The notes beneath the pieces are model-generated. The model ran no database searches. It saw only the letters and a program-made list of their open reading frames with translations, and was not told where the DNA came from. A stretch of 64,000 nucleotides of DNA from Rhynchopus euleeides (lineage: Eukaryota; Euglenozoa; Diplonemea; Diplonemida; Diplonemidae): the NCBI GenBank assembly GCA_963210315.1, contig OY723316.1:1759089-1823088 (forward strand). Direction: 5' to 3'. The translations under genes were made by a program, and so were the position numbers. Shown in pieces: positions 23,001 through 28,490 of the stretch (the first letter of the stretch is position 1; every line of letters starts with the position of its first letter).

Positions 23001-23063
23001 GGTGACGGGTGGAGGTGCGAGGGTGGGTATCACTTCGTGCACCACTCGCAGCTGGGTGAGTGA
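1920..23063 (+). CDS. Gene A: modular ankyrin-repeat / triple CbxX AAA+ protein (5' partial)
   Basis: Gene model of at least 15 exons: 14 single-repeat ANK exons (A1-A14) and a 5.56-kb terminal exon (A15). All internal junctions are phase 1, so the frame is kept through every join. Ankyrin stacks bind protein targets; CbxX-type AAA+ modules are ATP-driven remodelling enzymes. The layout suggests a recognition array coupled to an ATPase, which is inference. Introns range from 183 to about 7930 nt, the long ones because of inserted transposons. No lesion that breaks the frame was seen in A1-A15, although A5 changes the conserved junction Gly to Cys and a MITE sits on the A11 donor. Genes B and C downstream are relatives. 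Alternatives: some exons may be optional or skipped; only transcripts can tell. Confidence 0.75.
2028..2412 (+). repeat. ANK-array intron repeat unit (385 nt), A1-A2
   Basis: A full-length spliceosomal intron from GTATGCACG to CTTCACAG. By eye it differs from the next intron (2512-2896) at six positions only. The same unit recurs throughout genes A-C, with internal deletions producing shorter versions, for example at the cacc/ttcccacag boundary. It has long stop-free stretches in several frames on both strands, which create spurious ORFs. Confidence 0.9.
2413..2511 (+). CDS. ANK exon A2 (99 nt)
   Basis: Starts GDTPLHHAA, ends ADVNAKNNS; exactly 33 residues, the classical ankyrin length. Relative to A1 it lacks nine nucleotides and differs at about 20 more. 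Confidence 0.87.
2512..2896 (+). repeat. ANK-array intron repeat unit (385 nt), A2-A3
   Basis: GTATGCATG to CTTCACAG; near-identical to 2028-2412. The two form the cleanest tandem pair of exon-intron modules in the window, with a period of 484-493 bp. Confidence 0.9.
2897..3004 (+). CDS. ANK exon A3 (108 nt)
   Basis: Starts GTTPLYCAA, ends ADVVVKGNG. The donor GTATGC is intact, but the following intron is expanded to about 7.9 kb by a LINE with a nested hAT element. Confidence 0.85.
3067..3091 (+). mobile_element. LINE copy 1, 5' scrap split by hAT insertion
   Basis: After the intron text gacacctctg comes agaacaccttagtgctact, the sequence that also begins the LINE-derived segments at about 11777 and 25370. 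The element resumes at 9195 beyond the hAT insertion. Confidence 0.6.
3163..3527 (+). repeat. 98-bp direct repeats around a 194-bp dispersed repeat
   Basis: About 98 bp at 3163-3260 (aaatacgcgtactagacg to gcttccacc) recur at 3431-3527. Between them, 3238-3431 matches 8467-8660 almost exactly. The second copy is preceded by ggatggtataaatacgcg, a TATA-like context. Confidence 0.7.
3540..5480. pseudogene. Decayed coding-like sequence inside the hAT element
   Basis: Frames on both strands remain open in short blocks, for example minus 3787-4146 (phrases such as [13 protein letters not shown]) and minus 4807-5454, and they change frame repeatedly. I recognise no family. It could be the eroded transposase or cargo of the surrounding element; that is inference only. 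Confidence 0.25.
5640..8040. repeat. Degenerate minisatellite, about 63-bp monomers in A/B dimers
   Basis: The best part is 7130-7690, where monomers containing gggagctcagggctcactg alternate between one with cgcgaagcgaacagc and one with gcaggcgaacagctcgtg, giving a higher-order period near 125 bp. Diverged copies extend to about 5640 and 8040. The array is interrupted at about 6300-7120 by unrelated sequence. Open frames across it are by-products of the period being divisible by three. Confidence 0.75.
8053..8467 (+). repeat. Dispersed repeat R1, copy 1 (about 410 bp)
   Basis: Runs from the text around cagcagtctctcgagtcttc to taccacacggggtgtgtttt. Inverted copies lie at 53327-53707 and 56850-57255. 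It contains a poly-C tract, a CA-rich microsatellite (about 8283-8305) and the motif gatcgcttccacc. Whether it is a MITE or a SINE is not clear. Confidence 0.75.
8467..8660 (+). repeat. Second copy of the 194-bp repeat at 3238-3431
   Basis: Near-identical over its length, beginning tgttttgttgaccgcttcc and ending ttttggatggtataaa. Here it abuts repeat R1, showing that the repeats are modular. Confidence 0.75.
8860..8915 (-). repeat. GC-hairpin repeat R9, copy 1
   Basis: Reverse-strand copy of a roughly 50-bp dispersed unit built on gggggtctggggggcggag, with an inverted ggggctccgcccc core. Other copies are at 47847, 55311, 56368, 56537, 60576 and 60803. Confidence 0.75.
9195..10745 (+). pseudogene. 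LINE copy 1: decayed non-LTR reverse transcriptase
   Basis: Frames broken by stops and frameshifts spell fragments of a non-LTR retrotransposon polymerase. One open stretch (9763-10182) contains [28 protein letters not shown] and [12 protein letters not shown], the usual start of the RT domain. Near 10520-10690 the palm and thumb remnants ([20 protein letters not shown]) appear in other frames. Copy 2 at 25370-27090 shares these blocks. The element lies in the A3-A4 intron of gene A and ends near 10745. It cannot encode a working enzyme. Confidence 0.7.
10746..10936 (+). repeat. Variant intron segment shared with gene C
   Basis: From ggatcgtggaagcatgaatg to the acceptor CTTCGCAG. It is closely similar to 34905-35090 in front of exon C3, so exons A4 and C3 share their upstream intron type. 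Confidence 0.7.
10937..11047 (+). CDS. ANK exon A4 (111 nt)
   Basis: Starts GGTPLHSAV, ends [10 protein letters not shown]; 37 codons. GAD of the repeat is reduced to AV. Acceptor TTCGCAG. Confidence 0.8.
11232..11339 (+). CDS. ANK exon A5 (108 nt)
   Basis: Starts GDTPLHLTV, ends ADVRAKNND. The last base is T instead of G, so the codon across the next junction becomes TGT (Cys) where Gly is otherwise conserved. Donor GTATGC lies at 11340. The introns on both sides are short (184 and 269 nt). Confidence 0.8.
11609..11716 (+). CDS. ANK exon A6 (108 nt)
   Basis: Starts NTPVHYAAQ after the junction, ends ADVDVKGKD. The following intron (11717-12005) carries a truncated LINE segment. Confidence 0.85.
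11777..11945 (+). mobile_element. LINE 5' fragment, copy 3
   Basis: From gagaacactgagtgctactg to ccctggagtgcagcgactcc, matching 25370-25540 and 9195-9345. It sits at the same point of the intron consensus (after gacacctctg) as the other two copies. Confidence 0.7.
12006..12137 (+). CDS. ANK exon A7 (132 nt, expanded)
   Basis: Starts GWTPLHNAV, ends ADVNATDNY; 44 codons. An in-frame extra stretch ([13 protein letters not shown]) lies between the two helices of the repeat. This is the longest internal ANK exon here. Confidence 0.75.
12321..12428 (+). CDS. ANK exon A8 (108 nt)
   Basis: Starts GETPLHKAA, ends ADVHAKNKG. The donor is GTAGTATG, three bases longer than the usual GTATG, so a donor three bases further on is also possible and would keep the frame. 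Confidence 0.78.
12795..12902 (+). CDS. ANK exon A9 (108 nt)
   Basis: Starts GETALQRAV (the TPLH signature is degraded), ends ADVHVKGPN. Acceptor CTCCACAG. Confidence 0.8.
13111..13218 (+). CDS. ANK exon A10 (108 nt)
   Basis: Starts GETLLHYAV, ends ADVHADHVF. The usual [11 protein letters not shown] segment is replaced by [11 protein letters not shown]. Confidence 0.82.
13413..13520 (+). CDS. ANK exon A11 (108 nt), donor hit by MITE
   Basis: Starts GDTPLHTAA, ends ADVDVKNSN. The acceptor is the internal gtgaggcag of a truncated intron rather than the usual CTTCACAG. The donor GTATGC is split after GTA by the MITE at 13524; GT itself is kept. Confidence 0.75.
13524..13887. mobile_element. 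MITE family M1, copy 2, inserted in a 5' splice site
   Basis: 364 bp with TIRs CCTGGGACCCCCC / GGGGGGTCCCAGG and TA target duplication (13522-13523, 13888-13889). It splits the donor GTATGCATG of exon A11. The insertion as a whole reads GTACC...CCCAG followed by GTATGC, so it begins GT, ends AG and restores the original donor immediately downstream. Confidence 0.85.
13888..14343 (+). repeat. Remainder of A11-A12 intron
   Basis: After the MITE: tatgcatgttcctctttag, about 110 bp of unrelated sequence, then a full intron-repeat copy from about 14028 to the acceptor CTTTTTCACAG. Confidence 0.75.
14344..14451 (+). CDS. ANK exon A12 (108 nt)
   Basis: Starts GDTALQVTV, ends ADVHVKRPN. Resembles A9 at both ends (TALQ, and a Pro-Asn before the donor). 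Confidence 0.8.
14661..14768 (+). CDS. ANK exon A13 (108 nt)
   Basis: Starts GNTLLHDAV, ends TDMNDKNES. The conserved GAD is GTD. Acceptor CTACTCAG. Confidence 0.8.
15048..15155 (+). CDS. ANK exon A14 (108 nt)
   Basis: Starts GYTALHLAT, ends ADVNVKDDN. Related to exon C7 (same HRVQVMK helix). The intron after it holds the 1.9-kb element at 15332-17217. Confidence 0.82.
15332..17217. mobile_element. Candidate DNA transposon with GGGGGTC ends, 1.9 kb
   Basis: The left end (15332 on) matches nearly the whole of the MITEs at 23187-23294 and 60907-61014, through cactgacgatc. The right end (about 17190-17217, cactgacgatcaatccgtag then cgaagacccccta) matches the other terminus of the same MITEs. 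The element interrupts the intron repeat between gttct and aagtgtgaatgtgag. The parsimonious reading is a longer parent of those MITEs. The target duplication could not be fixed. Confidence 0.55.
15510..17069 (-). CDS. Cys/His-rich, acidic and proline-rich protein in the 1.9-kb element
   Basis: 519 residues from the ATG at 17069, the first Met inside the element; the frame is open to 17240, but that part belongs to the element terminus and the intron repeat. Near the N-terminus are two copies of C-x2-H-x4-C-x2-C ([12 protein letters not shown] and [12 protein letters not shown]), each followed or preceded by CC-x2/3-H pairs, a likely zinc-binding array. Next comes a long Asp/Glu/Gly/Ser-rich stretch, then a Pro-rich region with basic patches near the C-terminus. 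No known transposase core was recognised. It may be a new DNA-binding transposition protein or a passenger gene. GC-rich throughout, with no internal stop. Confidence 0.5.
   Translation of the reverse strand: MHDKTRVCNAHSKPRCDVCEGQERNYQTLLEACCRAHHSHDDGLSIMCCEKHKMTRCGTCAKAETCCEAGHHEPTDDDDSEMCSADDDGSNGGHSAGDASGGGDEVTDSCDDDAGGDSPPAAGGGGGADDSERDETADAPSAAEGDDDGPPSEGCETALGQVATESASSYVYESGPVPERVEPLCSDVSCPGVDEVVACCDLELPPAPSLSSLPPPCLLKRLADVRDVADAAPFNKRQATCTVVSSLSGPCPDISSLRPFPNAASPPPFPENTPPPFRLVTDPGTQTAGGLGKSAKVLSSKRTAQSSQSEPGFTFLPPHVPSAAKREADALGAPDIPPPGKTPATCATVSALDVRPFPGLLPLPLCKGTHCPSFLSPCPLGAPVSKTKAVGQSDSKPPAVATGFLFDAPSRPLTTAKVKAWRWLLPPCAIDPIPHKVRLSKIHRQKRFRARDFPFDPPRQIRRSSDFLPSKWKVPRYFQRAAEVSPSELHSVEPPTFSVHVPFPILTKERSRSRPCGVT
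17219..17505 (+). repeat. Intron repeat copy before terminal exon A15
   Basis: Resumes at agtgtgaatgtgagtgcc and follows the consensus to about 17455, then diverges to the acceptor TTCTTTCACAG at 17505. Confidence 0.8.
17506..23063 (+). CDS. Terminal exon A15: ANK, three CbxX AAA+ domains, coiled coil
   Basis: Continues the phase-1 frame ([10 protein letters not shown]). Roughly 17600-19050 encodes ankyrin-like repeats and contains a 672-nt spaced duplication (17700 and 18372, both [20 protein letters not shown]). AAA1 has Walker A GNPGTGKT near 19908 and Walker B VLFLDEAY near 20313; between them lie a Tudor-like segment and polyglutamine. AAA2 has GNPGTGKT near 20948 and VLVIDETY near 21125. 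AAA3 has GSAGTGKT near 21788 and VLFVDEAY near 21965. Each keeps the sensor stretch (AGYKRD, LGYRDE, AGYRDS) followed by an Arg-Phe. A Glu/Ala/Arg coiled coil (about 22670-22960) precedes CPAGFAWH...GWRCEGGYH at the C-terminus. CbxX/CfqX proteins include red-type Rubisco activases, but this fusion points elsewhere. Polyglutamine tracts also occur near 21605 and 22520. Confidence 0.85.
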
Positions 23064-23186
23064 GGAGCTGCTGTGGCTGTGCCCTGCCCCTCCCTACCCC
23101 CCCCTCTCTGTGTCTCTCGTAGCTTCATACAGCTTGTGTTGTGTTTGGCCCCCTGAAGAACTGTTCGCATCTCCACCTCTCTCTCT
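23064..23186 (+). other. Gene A 3' flank
   Basis: C/T-rich sequence directly after the stop; no AATAAA-type signal seen. Confidence 0.4.
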
Positions 23187-23294
23187 GGGGGTCTTCGCTG
23201 GTCGTTGTCCTTCGTCAATCTTCGTCAGTTTTCAGCCAGTTCAACAGGAAATGCACCAAAATGCACTGACGATCACCCCATAGCAAATACCCCC
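23187..23294. mobile_element. MITE family M2, copy (108 bp)
   Basis: Ends GGGGGTCTTCGCT and tagcaaatacccccaga; flanks tctct / agaga extend the inverted repeat. The interior matches the left part of the element at 15332 and, inverted, the MITE at 60907-61014. Confidence 0.75.
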
Positions 23295-24109
23295 AGAGAC
23301 TCTCGTATGCTTCAAGTGTGAATATCCCCGGAACGAAAATACTAGCACCCCAAGGGTGTCGTCTCTTAACTACGCGGGCCGCGGCCCGGTAGGCTCCCCT
23401 TGTTTGAGAGAGGAGCTGCTCTCCACAGCACCTTCAGCGTGTCAGACTGTCGGTGCTTGTGGAGGCGGGCACACGCTCATGCGCCTGACAGTCACACCGT
23501 TGTTGCATATTTCTGCAGGCATCGTGTTTTCATCCAATCATCGATTGGGTTTTACAGGCACACTCGAGTACGATGAAGGTGCCGCCTTTGTCATCCCTCA
23601 CTCACCCACCGTGCTCTGCACCCACTCACCTCCACACAAGGCGAGGGTGTGTGGGAGCGGCAACGTGTAACCAAATCAACTGCGAGAGAGTTGCCGCCCA
23701 GCTTTTTGCCTTCCCGCGATCTCTGTCCTGTAACACGTACAGACGGAACTTGTATTTTCTGGGTTGGTCACAAGCCTTCAATCTGACAACCGCAGCGAAG
23801 CAGGAGGTGGAACAGTGTGCGCAGGTCAGCCTGCGTTTCTATTGGGTATGCGGCACCACAAAGGTGCCGCTGTTGGTGGCAGAGCCACATCTCACCTCAT
23901 CACAGGTTGAGGTGTGTGCACTTCACCACACCACCACCCCCCCTGACCCATCCCACCTCCCCGTGTTGAGTGACAGTGTCGAAAGAGTTTCATTTTTTAA
24001 TCACTCGTGTGAGCGGTGGAAGCGGTCAACAAAGCAACAAGGTTCTTCTCCCTTCAATTCGTTTCCCTGTAGCGAGTGAGTGAAGCGTAAAGTAAACGTA
24101 AAGTATAGT
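23295..24109. other. Intergenic between genes A and B, repeat mosaic
   Basis: Contains a copy of the gagccacatctcacctcatc repeat (about 23878-23905) also seen upstream of the PHD-like gene at 53800, and ggtggaagcggtcaacaaag near 24014. No convincing gene. Confidence 0.4.
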
Positions 24110-24260
24110 ATATTTTTATAGCACACTCGTGTGAGCGGAAAGCGCCCCACCACAGCTGCAACCAAACGTGCTCTATACACTAACCCCACCCTTCATCAGG
24201 CCCAGGGTGTGATCAGTTCAGGGGTTTGTGTGTAGAAGCGTCAACGCAACAAACAAAAGG
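24110..24260 (+). repeat. Dispersed repeat R7, copy 1
   Basis: From gcacactcgtgtgagcgg through ctctatacactaacccc to agaagcgtcaacgcaacaa. A second copy at 54707-54860 supplies the 3' end of the PHD-like ORF. Confidence 0.7.
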
Positions 24261-24300
24261 AAATTCATCAGAGCGGTTGTATCTGTGAAGTGATAGGGCG

Positions 24301-24666
24301 CTTTTTATATCACTGTGTGATGTGATGTGGTGTGGCGTGTGGAGACCACGGGCATGCAGTCAGAGAGTGCACCAAGGTGCCAGGGAATGTACCGAGGCAC
24401 ACATCCCGGGTGCCGTGTGTCTTTGCTTGGTGCATCTTCTCCCTCACAGGCAGCATCCCCCCAACCACTCAGCCCCTCAGTACCCCCACGCCCATGTTCT
24501 TGCCTCACACCCACACAGCTGTTCGTGTTTTTCATTCAAGGTCAGCCCGACTCTCGCCCCGCAGGGCGGGGCGGCACTTGCTTGGCAGTACACCCCTTAG
24601 CAGCGCAGGTGAACCGAGTGGAGCCTCCCCTCGGTGACCCCCCCCCCCTTGGATTCGGCGCGAGCG
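24301..24666 (+). promoter_or_regulatory. Putative promoter and 5' UTR of gene B
   Basis: ctttttatatcactgtgtga, a TATA-like context, and gtgtggagac at about 24337 resemble tatcactgtgtggcg and gtgtggagac at about 33026-33070, the equivalent distance upstream of gene C. Similarity fades nearer the ATG. Assignment as promoter is inference from this shared upstream element. Confidence 0.35.
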
Positions 24667-24760
24667 ATGTCGCTACATGATGCTGTCAGGAGTAAGGACC
24701 TGCAGGAGGTGCAGCGGCTGTTGCATTCGCGCACAAGCGTGAATGCGGGGGACAGGGGCG
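24667..24760 (+). CDS. Exon B1: initiator ANK capping exon (94 nt)
   Basis: ATG at 24667; MSLHDAVRSKD at the start, VNAGDRGG at the end. It encodes a half-type capping repeat lacking GxTPLH and ends in phase 1 at GTATGT. Exon C1 has the same length and pattern, which supports this start. Confidence 0.8.
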
Positions 24761-24875
24761 GTATGTTCAGCACGGCCCGGGGTGCCCTGGGTTCAGGCAT
24801 GGTTGCACACTTGGTTTGTTTCCCACCTTCTCCCACACCCTGTCCCGTGTGTCAGCACTCCCTCACTCTTCACAG

Positions 24876-24983
24876 GTGACACACCTCTGCATCACGCTGC
24901 CAGGTTCGGAGGCGAGCATGCTGTCGAGTTGATGGAGGCCTTGGTCGGTCATGGTGCAGATGTGCGTGTGAAGAACAAGGAAG
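24876..24983 (+). CDS. ANK exon B2 (108 nt)
   Basis: Starts GDTPLHHAA, ends ADVRVKNKE. Preceded by a short 115-nt intron. Confidence 0.85.
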
Positions 24984-25200
24984 GTATGCATGTTCGTCTT
25001 TGGTGAAGAGTGTGGACAGGCTTCGTCGTCTTCCGTGGCACCTCTGTTTGTTGATGCCCTTCACTCCCATCACTGTTGTTCTGAGTGTGAATGTGAGCGG
25101 GTTTGCTGCTGGCGGTGGGGTGAACTCGTGAGGCAGGTGTCGTGGGTCCCACACCCTGTCCCGTGTGTGTCCCGTGTCAACACTCCCTCACTCTTCACAG

Positions 25201-25308
25201 GGACCACACCTCTGCATTGTGCTGCCAGGTACGGAGGCAGGCAGGCTGTGGAGTTGGTGGAGGCCTTGATCGGTCATGGTGCAGATACGCACGTGATGAA
25301 CAGAAATG
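25201..25308 (+). CDS. ANK exon B3 (108 nt)
   Basis: Starts GTTPLHCAA, ends ADTHVMNRN. Followed by the LINE-bearing intron. Confidence 0.85.
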
Positions 25309-25369
25309 GTATGCATGTTCCTCCTTGTGTGGATAGTGCGGACAGGCTTCATTGTCTTGCATGACACCT

Positions 25370-27090
25370 CTGACAACACCTGAGTGCTACTGAGTACCTC
25401 GTTTGCTCCGAACCCCCATCCCCTTCCTCACCTTCCGTGTGACGACGAAACCCAAGCAGCTGGCTCGACGGGGCTCCTCCAGGTCCGTCAGGAACCGACC
25501 CTGATTATCCGACGCTCAGAAGGACCCTGGAGTGCAGCGAAAATGCCGAATGCCACAGGCACGCACCTCAACTACTGGCCGGCTCCAACCTGGCCTACTG
25601 GGTACAGGAACGTGGCAATGCAGGTGTGGAACACTGCGGACGTGACGCACATCTCGGAGGCCCACACGACTTCTCCCGACGTAACTGGACAGACCCCACA
25701 CAACATACGCACGCTGGGCATGTGGTATTACAGGTGGCACGGCTGCACTATACGCCGACACGAGTGGAAGAGGGGGGACAGCTCAGCCGGACCAACCGCT
25801 CAACGAAACGGCCCTCCCCCCAGCGAGCCACACCCAGAATCCCCTTTCAAGCAAGCAGAACTGGATTCTACTCCACAAGGGCTCGCAGACAAAAAGACCC
25901 CGGGGCCCGACGGCATCCACGACGAGATGCTGGAACACCTGGGACCGCGAGCCAGAGCGGCCTTGTTGCACACCCTGAACGTGTCCTGGGAAAGTGGCAG
26001 GCTCCCCGAGGGGAGTGGGCGCAGGCCACGCTGTTCCCCATACACAAACCGGTAAAACCGGCCTCCAGCCAGGTCCTACCGTCCGATAGCGCTGACAAGC
26101 CGCTCGGAGGCGATTCTCCAACTCCCGACGGACATGCGCATGCCTGCCCGCTTCTTCTCAGGTGGTTTACGATCTGGGGAAGGGCAACAGCAACTGTATG
26201 CGGGGCACACGGCATGCTGGAGGGGGTCCCAGAGGGCACGGTGCTATGCCGCCCCTTTTCAACTGCGCCATGGCGGTGGCGGAGGCCCTCAGGAGCCACA
26301 ACAGACGAAGCGACGGCCGAGGTGAGCAAGGCAATCGCCACATTAGAGGAATAGTTGCCACAACTCAGTTTCCACATCTCGCGAGGCAAGACAACCTACA
26401 TGCCGTTCACATCACCCAGAGACAGGATGGGGGTGCGCGACACCGCGTTCCATCTGACATATTCAGATGGCACCGCAGTGAAACGTGACGCTGTAACGGA
26501 ATACCTGGGCCTCCACATCCGCGACCTCTGCGCTATGACACACTTCCCACATCATGCGCCAAGTGTACCTGACATACGTCTTGCCGGCTGTCATCTACAC
26601 CATCGGGGTCTGGGGTCCCGCACTCAGAAACAGATACCGTCACCCAAGTAATGTTGGTGGGGTAATAACCCACCAACTTCTTCCAGAACCCCCCAATCCA
26701 CCAAATTAGTACCCCACCAACATATTTACCCCACCAATATTTTACCCCACCAACATAACTTGAGTGACGGTAATTTGCACAGCTGGATGTTATACACCGC
26801 CGAGCAGCGAGGGTCATCACGGCTGCGACTACACTACGACGCAACGGAACTGCTGTGGGAATCACATCTCCCAACTCTTCAGGAGCTGATGCAGCGTTAC
26901 GCAGCCACCCTGTACGAACGAGTTCGGAATGGCGTGCATCAACAGCTTGTTCGTCTCATCCACGACAGGTTGGTGATTGCCGCGACAAAACGCAGTCTCA
27001 CACCCTCTTTGACGGCTAATCTCGTTCCCGTCGCTTTGTTGCGCACTGCAGCAAAACAACGGGAGCAGAGCACGCCTCTTTAGAGCGGAT
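25370..27090 (+). pseudogene. LINE copy 2: decayed non-LTR retrotransposon
   Basis: Shares the 5' text with 9195 and 11777. RT fragments: [19 protein letters not shown] (about 25895-25950), FHISRGKTTYMPFT (about 26370), YLGLHIRDL (about 26500), then a palm/thumb piece around 26545-26640 and an open tail at 26760-27083 containing LPTLQELMQRY. Internal deletions relative to copy 1 remove most of the region before the RT. A 118-bp MITE (26645-26762) interrupts it. Order and spacing fit an ingi/jockey-like LINE, inferred from motifs only. Confidence 0.7.
26645..26762. mobile_element. 118-bp MITE inside LINE copy 2
   Basis: Ends caagtaatgttggtggggta and its inverted match taccccaccaacataacttg, one mismatch in about 20. 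The interior repeats accccaccaa several times. Confidence 0.7.
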
Positions 27091-27330
27091 TCATCAATAC
27101 GATCTGGCTTACCAGAGGGTGGAAAACTGACCGGGCGAACACGCCACTCTCGTAGCGAGCCGGGTGCCAAAGACTGTGTCGGCTGAGAGGCCTTGGATAC
27201 CGCGCACTTCGTGCAGCCGCTGGGCCCCCTAGCTCCGCTAAAGGCAATGAAGTGCTACGTCTCTTCTCTCTGTCAGAAGGCCGCCTTGCGATGCGCGGTG
27301 CCGGGCACGCTATCCCAACATTCAGTGCAC
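27091..27330. other. Unassigned insert sequence after LINE copy 2
   Basis: No family recognised; rejoins the intron repeat at gttctaagtgtgaatgtgag (about 27333). Confidence 0.4.
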
Positions 27331-27419
27331 TGTTCTAAGTGTGAATGTGAGGCAGGTGTCGTGGGTCCCACACCCTGTCCCGTGTGTGTCCCGTGTCAAC
27401 ACTCCCTCACTCTTCACAG

Positions 27420-27527
27420 GTACCACACTCCTGCATCACGCTGTCAGGTACGGAGGTGAGCATGCTCTGGAGTTGGTGAAGGCCTTGATTGGTCATGGTG
27501 CACATGTGCATGTGAAGAACAGGAACG
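27420..27527 (+). CDS. ANK exon B4 (108 nt)
   Basis: Starts GTTLLHHAV, ends AHVHVKNRN; GAD is GAH. Confidence 0.85.
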
Positions 27528-27748
27528 GTATGCATGTTCCTCTTTGGTGGAGAGTGTGGACAGGCTTCGTCGTCTTCCATGGCACTCTGTTTGTTGAAGC
27601 CCTTCACTCCCATCACTGTTGTTCTGAGTGTGAATGTGAGTGCCTCACACGGGACCCACCTTGTGGAGATCACCACCTTCTGCACGGCCACCCCAGTGTC
27701 GTGGGTCCCACACCCTGTCCCGTGTCAACACTCCCTCACTCTTCACAG

Positions 27749-27856
27749 GGACCACACCTCTGCATAACGCTGTCAGGCACAGAGGCCATCATGCTGTGGA
27801 GTTGGTGGAGGCCTTGATCGGTCATGGTGCAGATGTTCATGTGAAGAACAAGTATG
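27749..27856 (+). CDS. ANK exon B5 (108 nt)
   Basis: Starts GTTPLHNAV, ends ADVHVKNKY. YGGE is replaced by RHRG. Confidence 0.85.
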
Positions 27857-27865
27857 GTATGCATG

Positions 27866-28028
27866 CTTGAGCACATTCATGATGCGTAAAAGTGTGTGAG
27901 TGCTTCCGACGATCCTGTTCCTTTTCTGTGTGTCGATCTGTCTCGTGTTCACATATGCTACACCCACCAGCTCGAGCTCGAGGGGGGTGGAAGCATCAAC
28001 GCATCATCAAGGAAGAAAGAGGCACGGT
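27866..28028 (+). repeat. Dispersed repeat R8, copy 1 (about 163 bp)
   Basis: From ttgagcacattcatgatgcg to ggaagaaagaggcacggttt, including gtggaagcatcaacgcatca. Present inverted at 37262-37436 in an intron of gene C. Lies just after the donor of B5. Confidence 0.7.
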
Positions 28029-28227
28029 TTCTACACTTATCCTCTTTGGTGGAGAGTGTGGACAGGCTTCAGCGCCTTCCATGACACCTCTGTTTGTTGA
28101 AGCCCTTCACTCCCATCACTGTTGTTCTGAGTGTGAATGTGAGTGCCTCACACGGGACCCACCTTACGGAGTTCACCACACCCTGTCCCGTGTGTGTCCC
28201 GTGCCAACACTCCCTCACTCTTCACAG

Positions 28228-28335
28228 GTGAGACACCTCTTCACGACGCTGCCAGGAACACAAGCGATCATGCTGTGGAGTTGGTGCAGGCCGTGCTCCG
28301 TCATGGTGCGCGTGTGCATGTGAAGAACCAGGATG
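28228..28335 (+). CDS. ANK exon B6 (108 nt)
   Basis: Starts GETPLHDAA, ends ARVHVKNQD; GAD is GAR. Confidence 0.85.
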
Positions 28336-28490
28336 GTATGCATGTCCCTCTTTGGTGGAGAGTGTGGACAGGCTTCATCGTCTTCCATGACACCTCTGTT
28401 TGTTGAAGCCCTTCACTCCCATCACTGTTGTTCTGAGTGTGAATGTGAGAGCCTCACACGGGACCCACCTTGCGGAGCTCACCACCTTCT

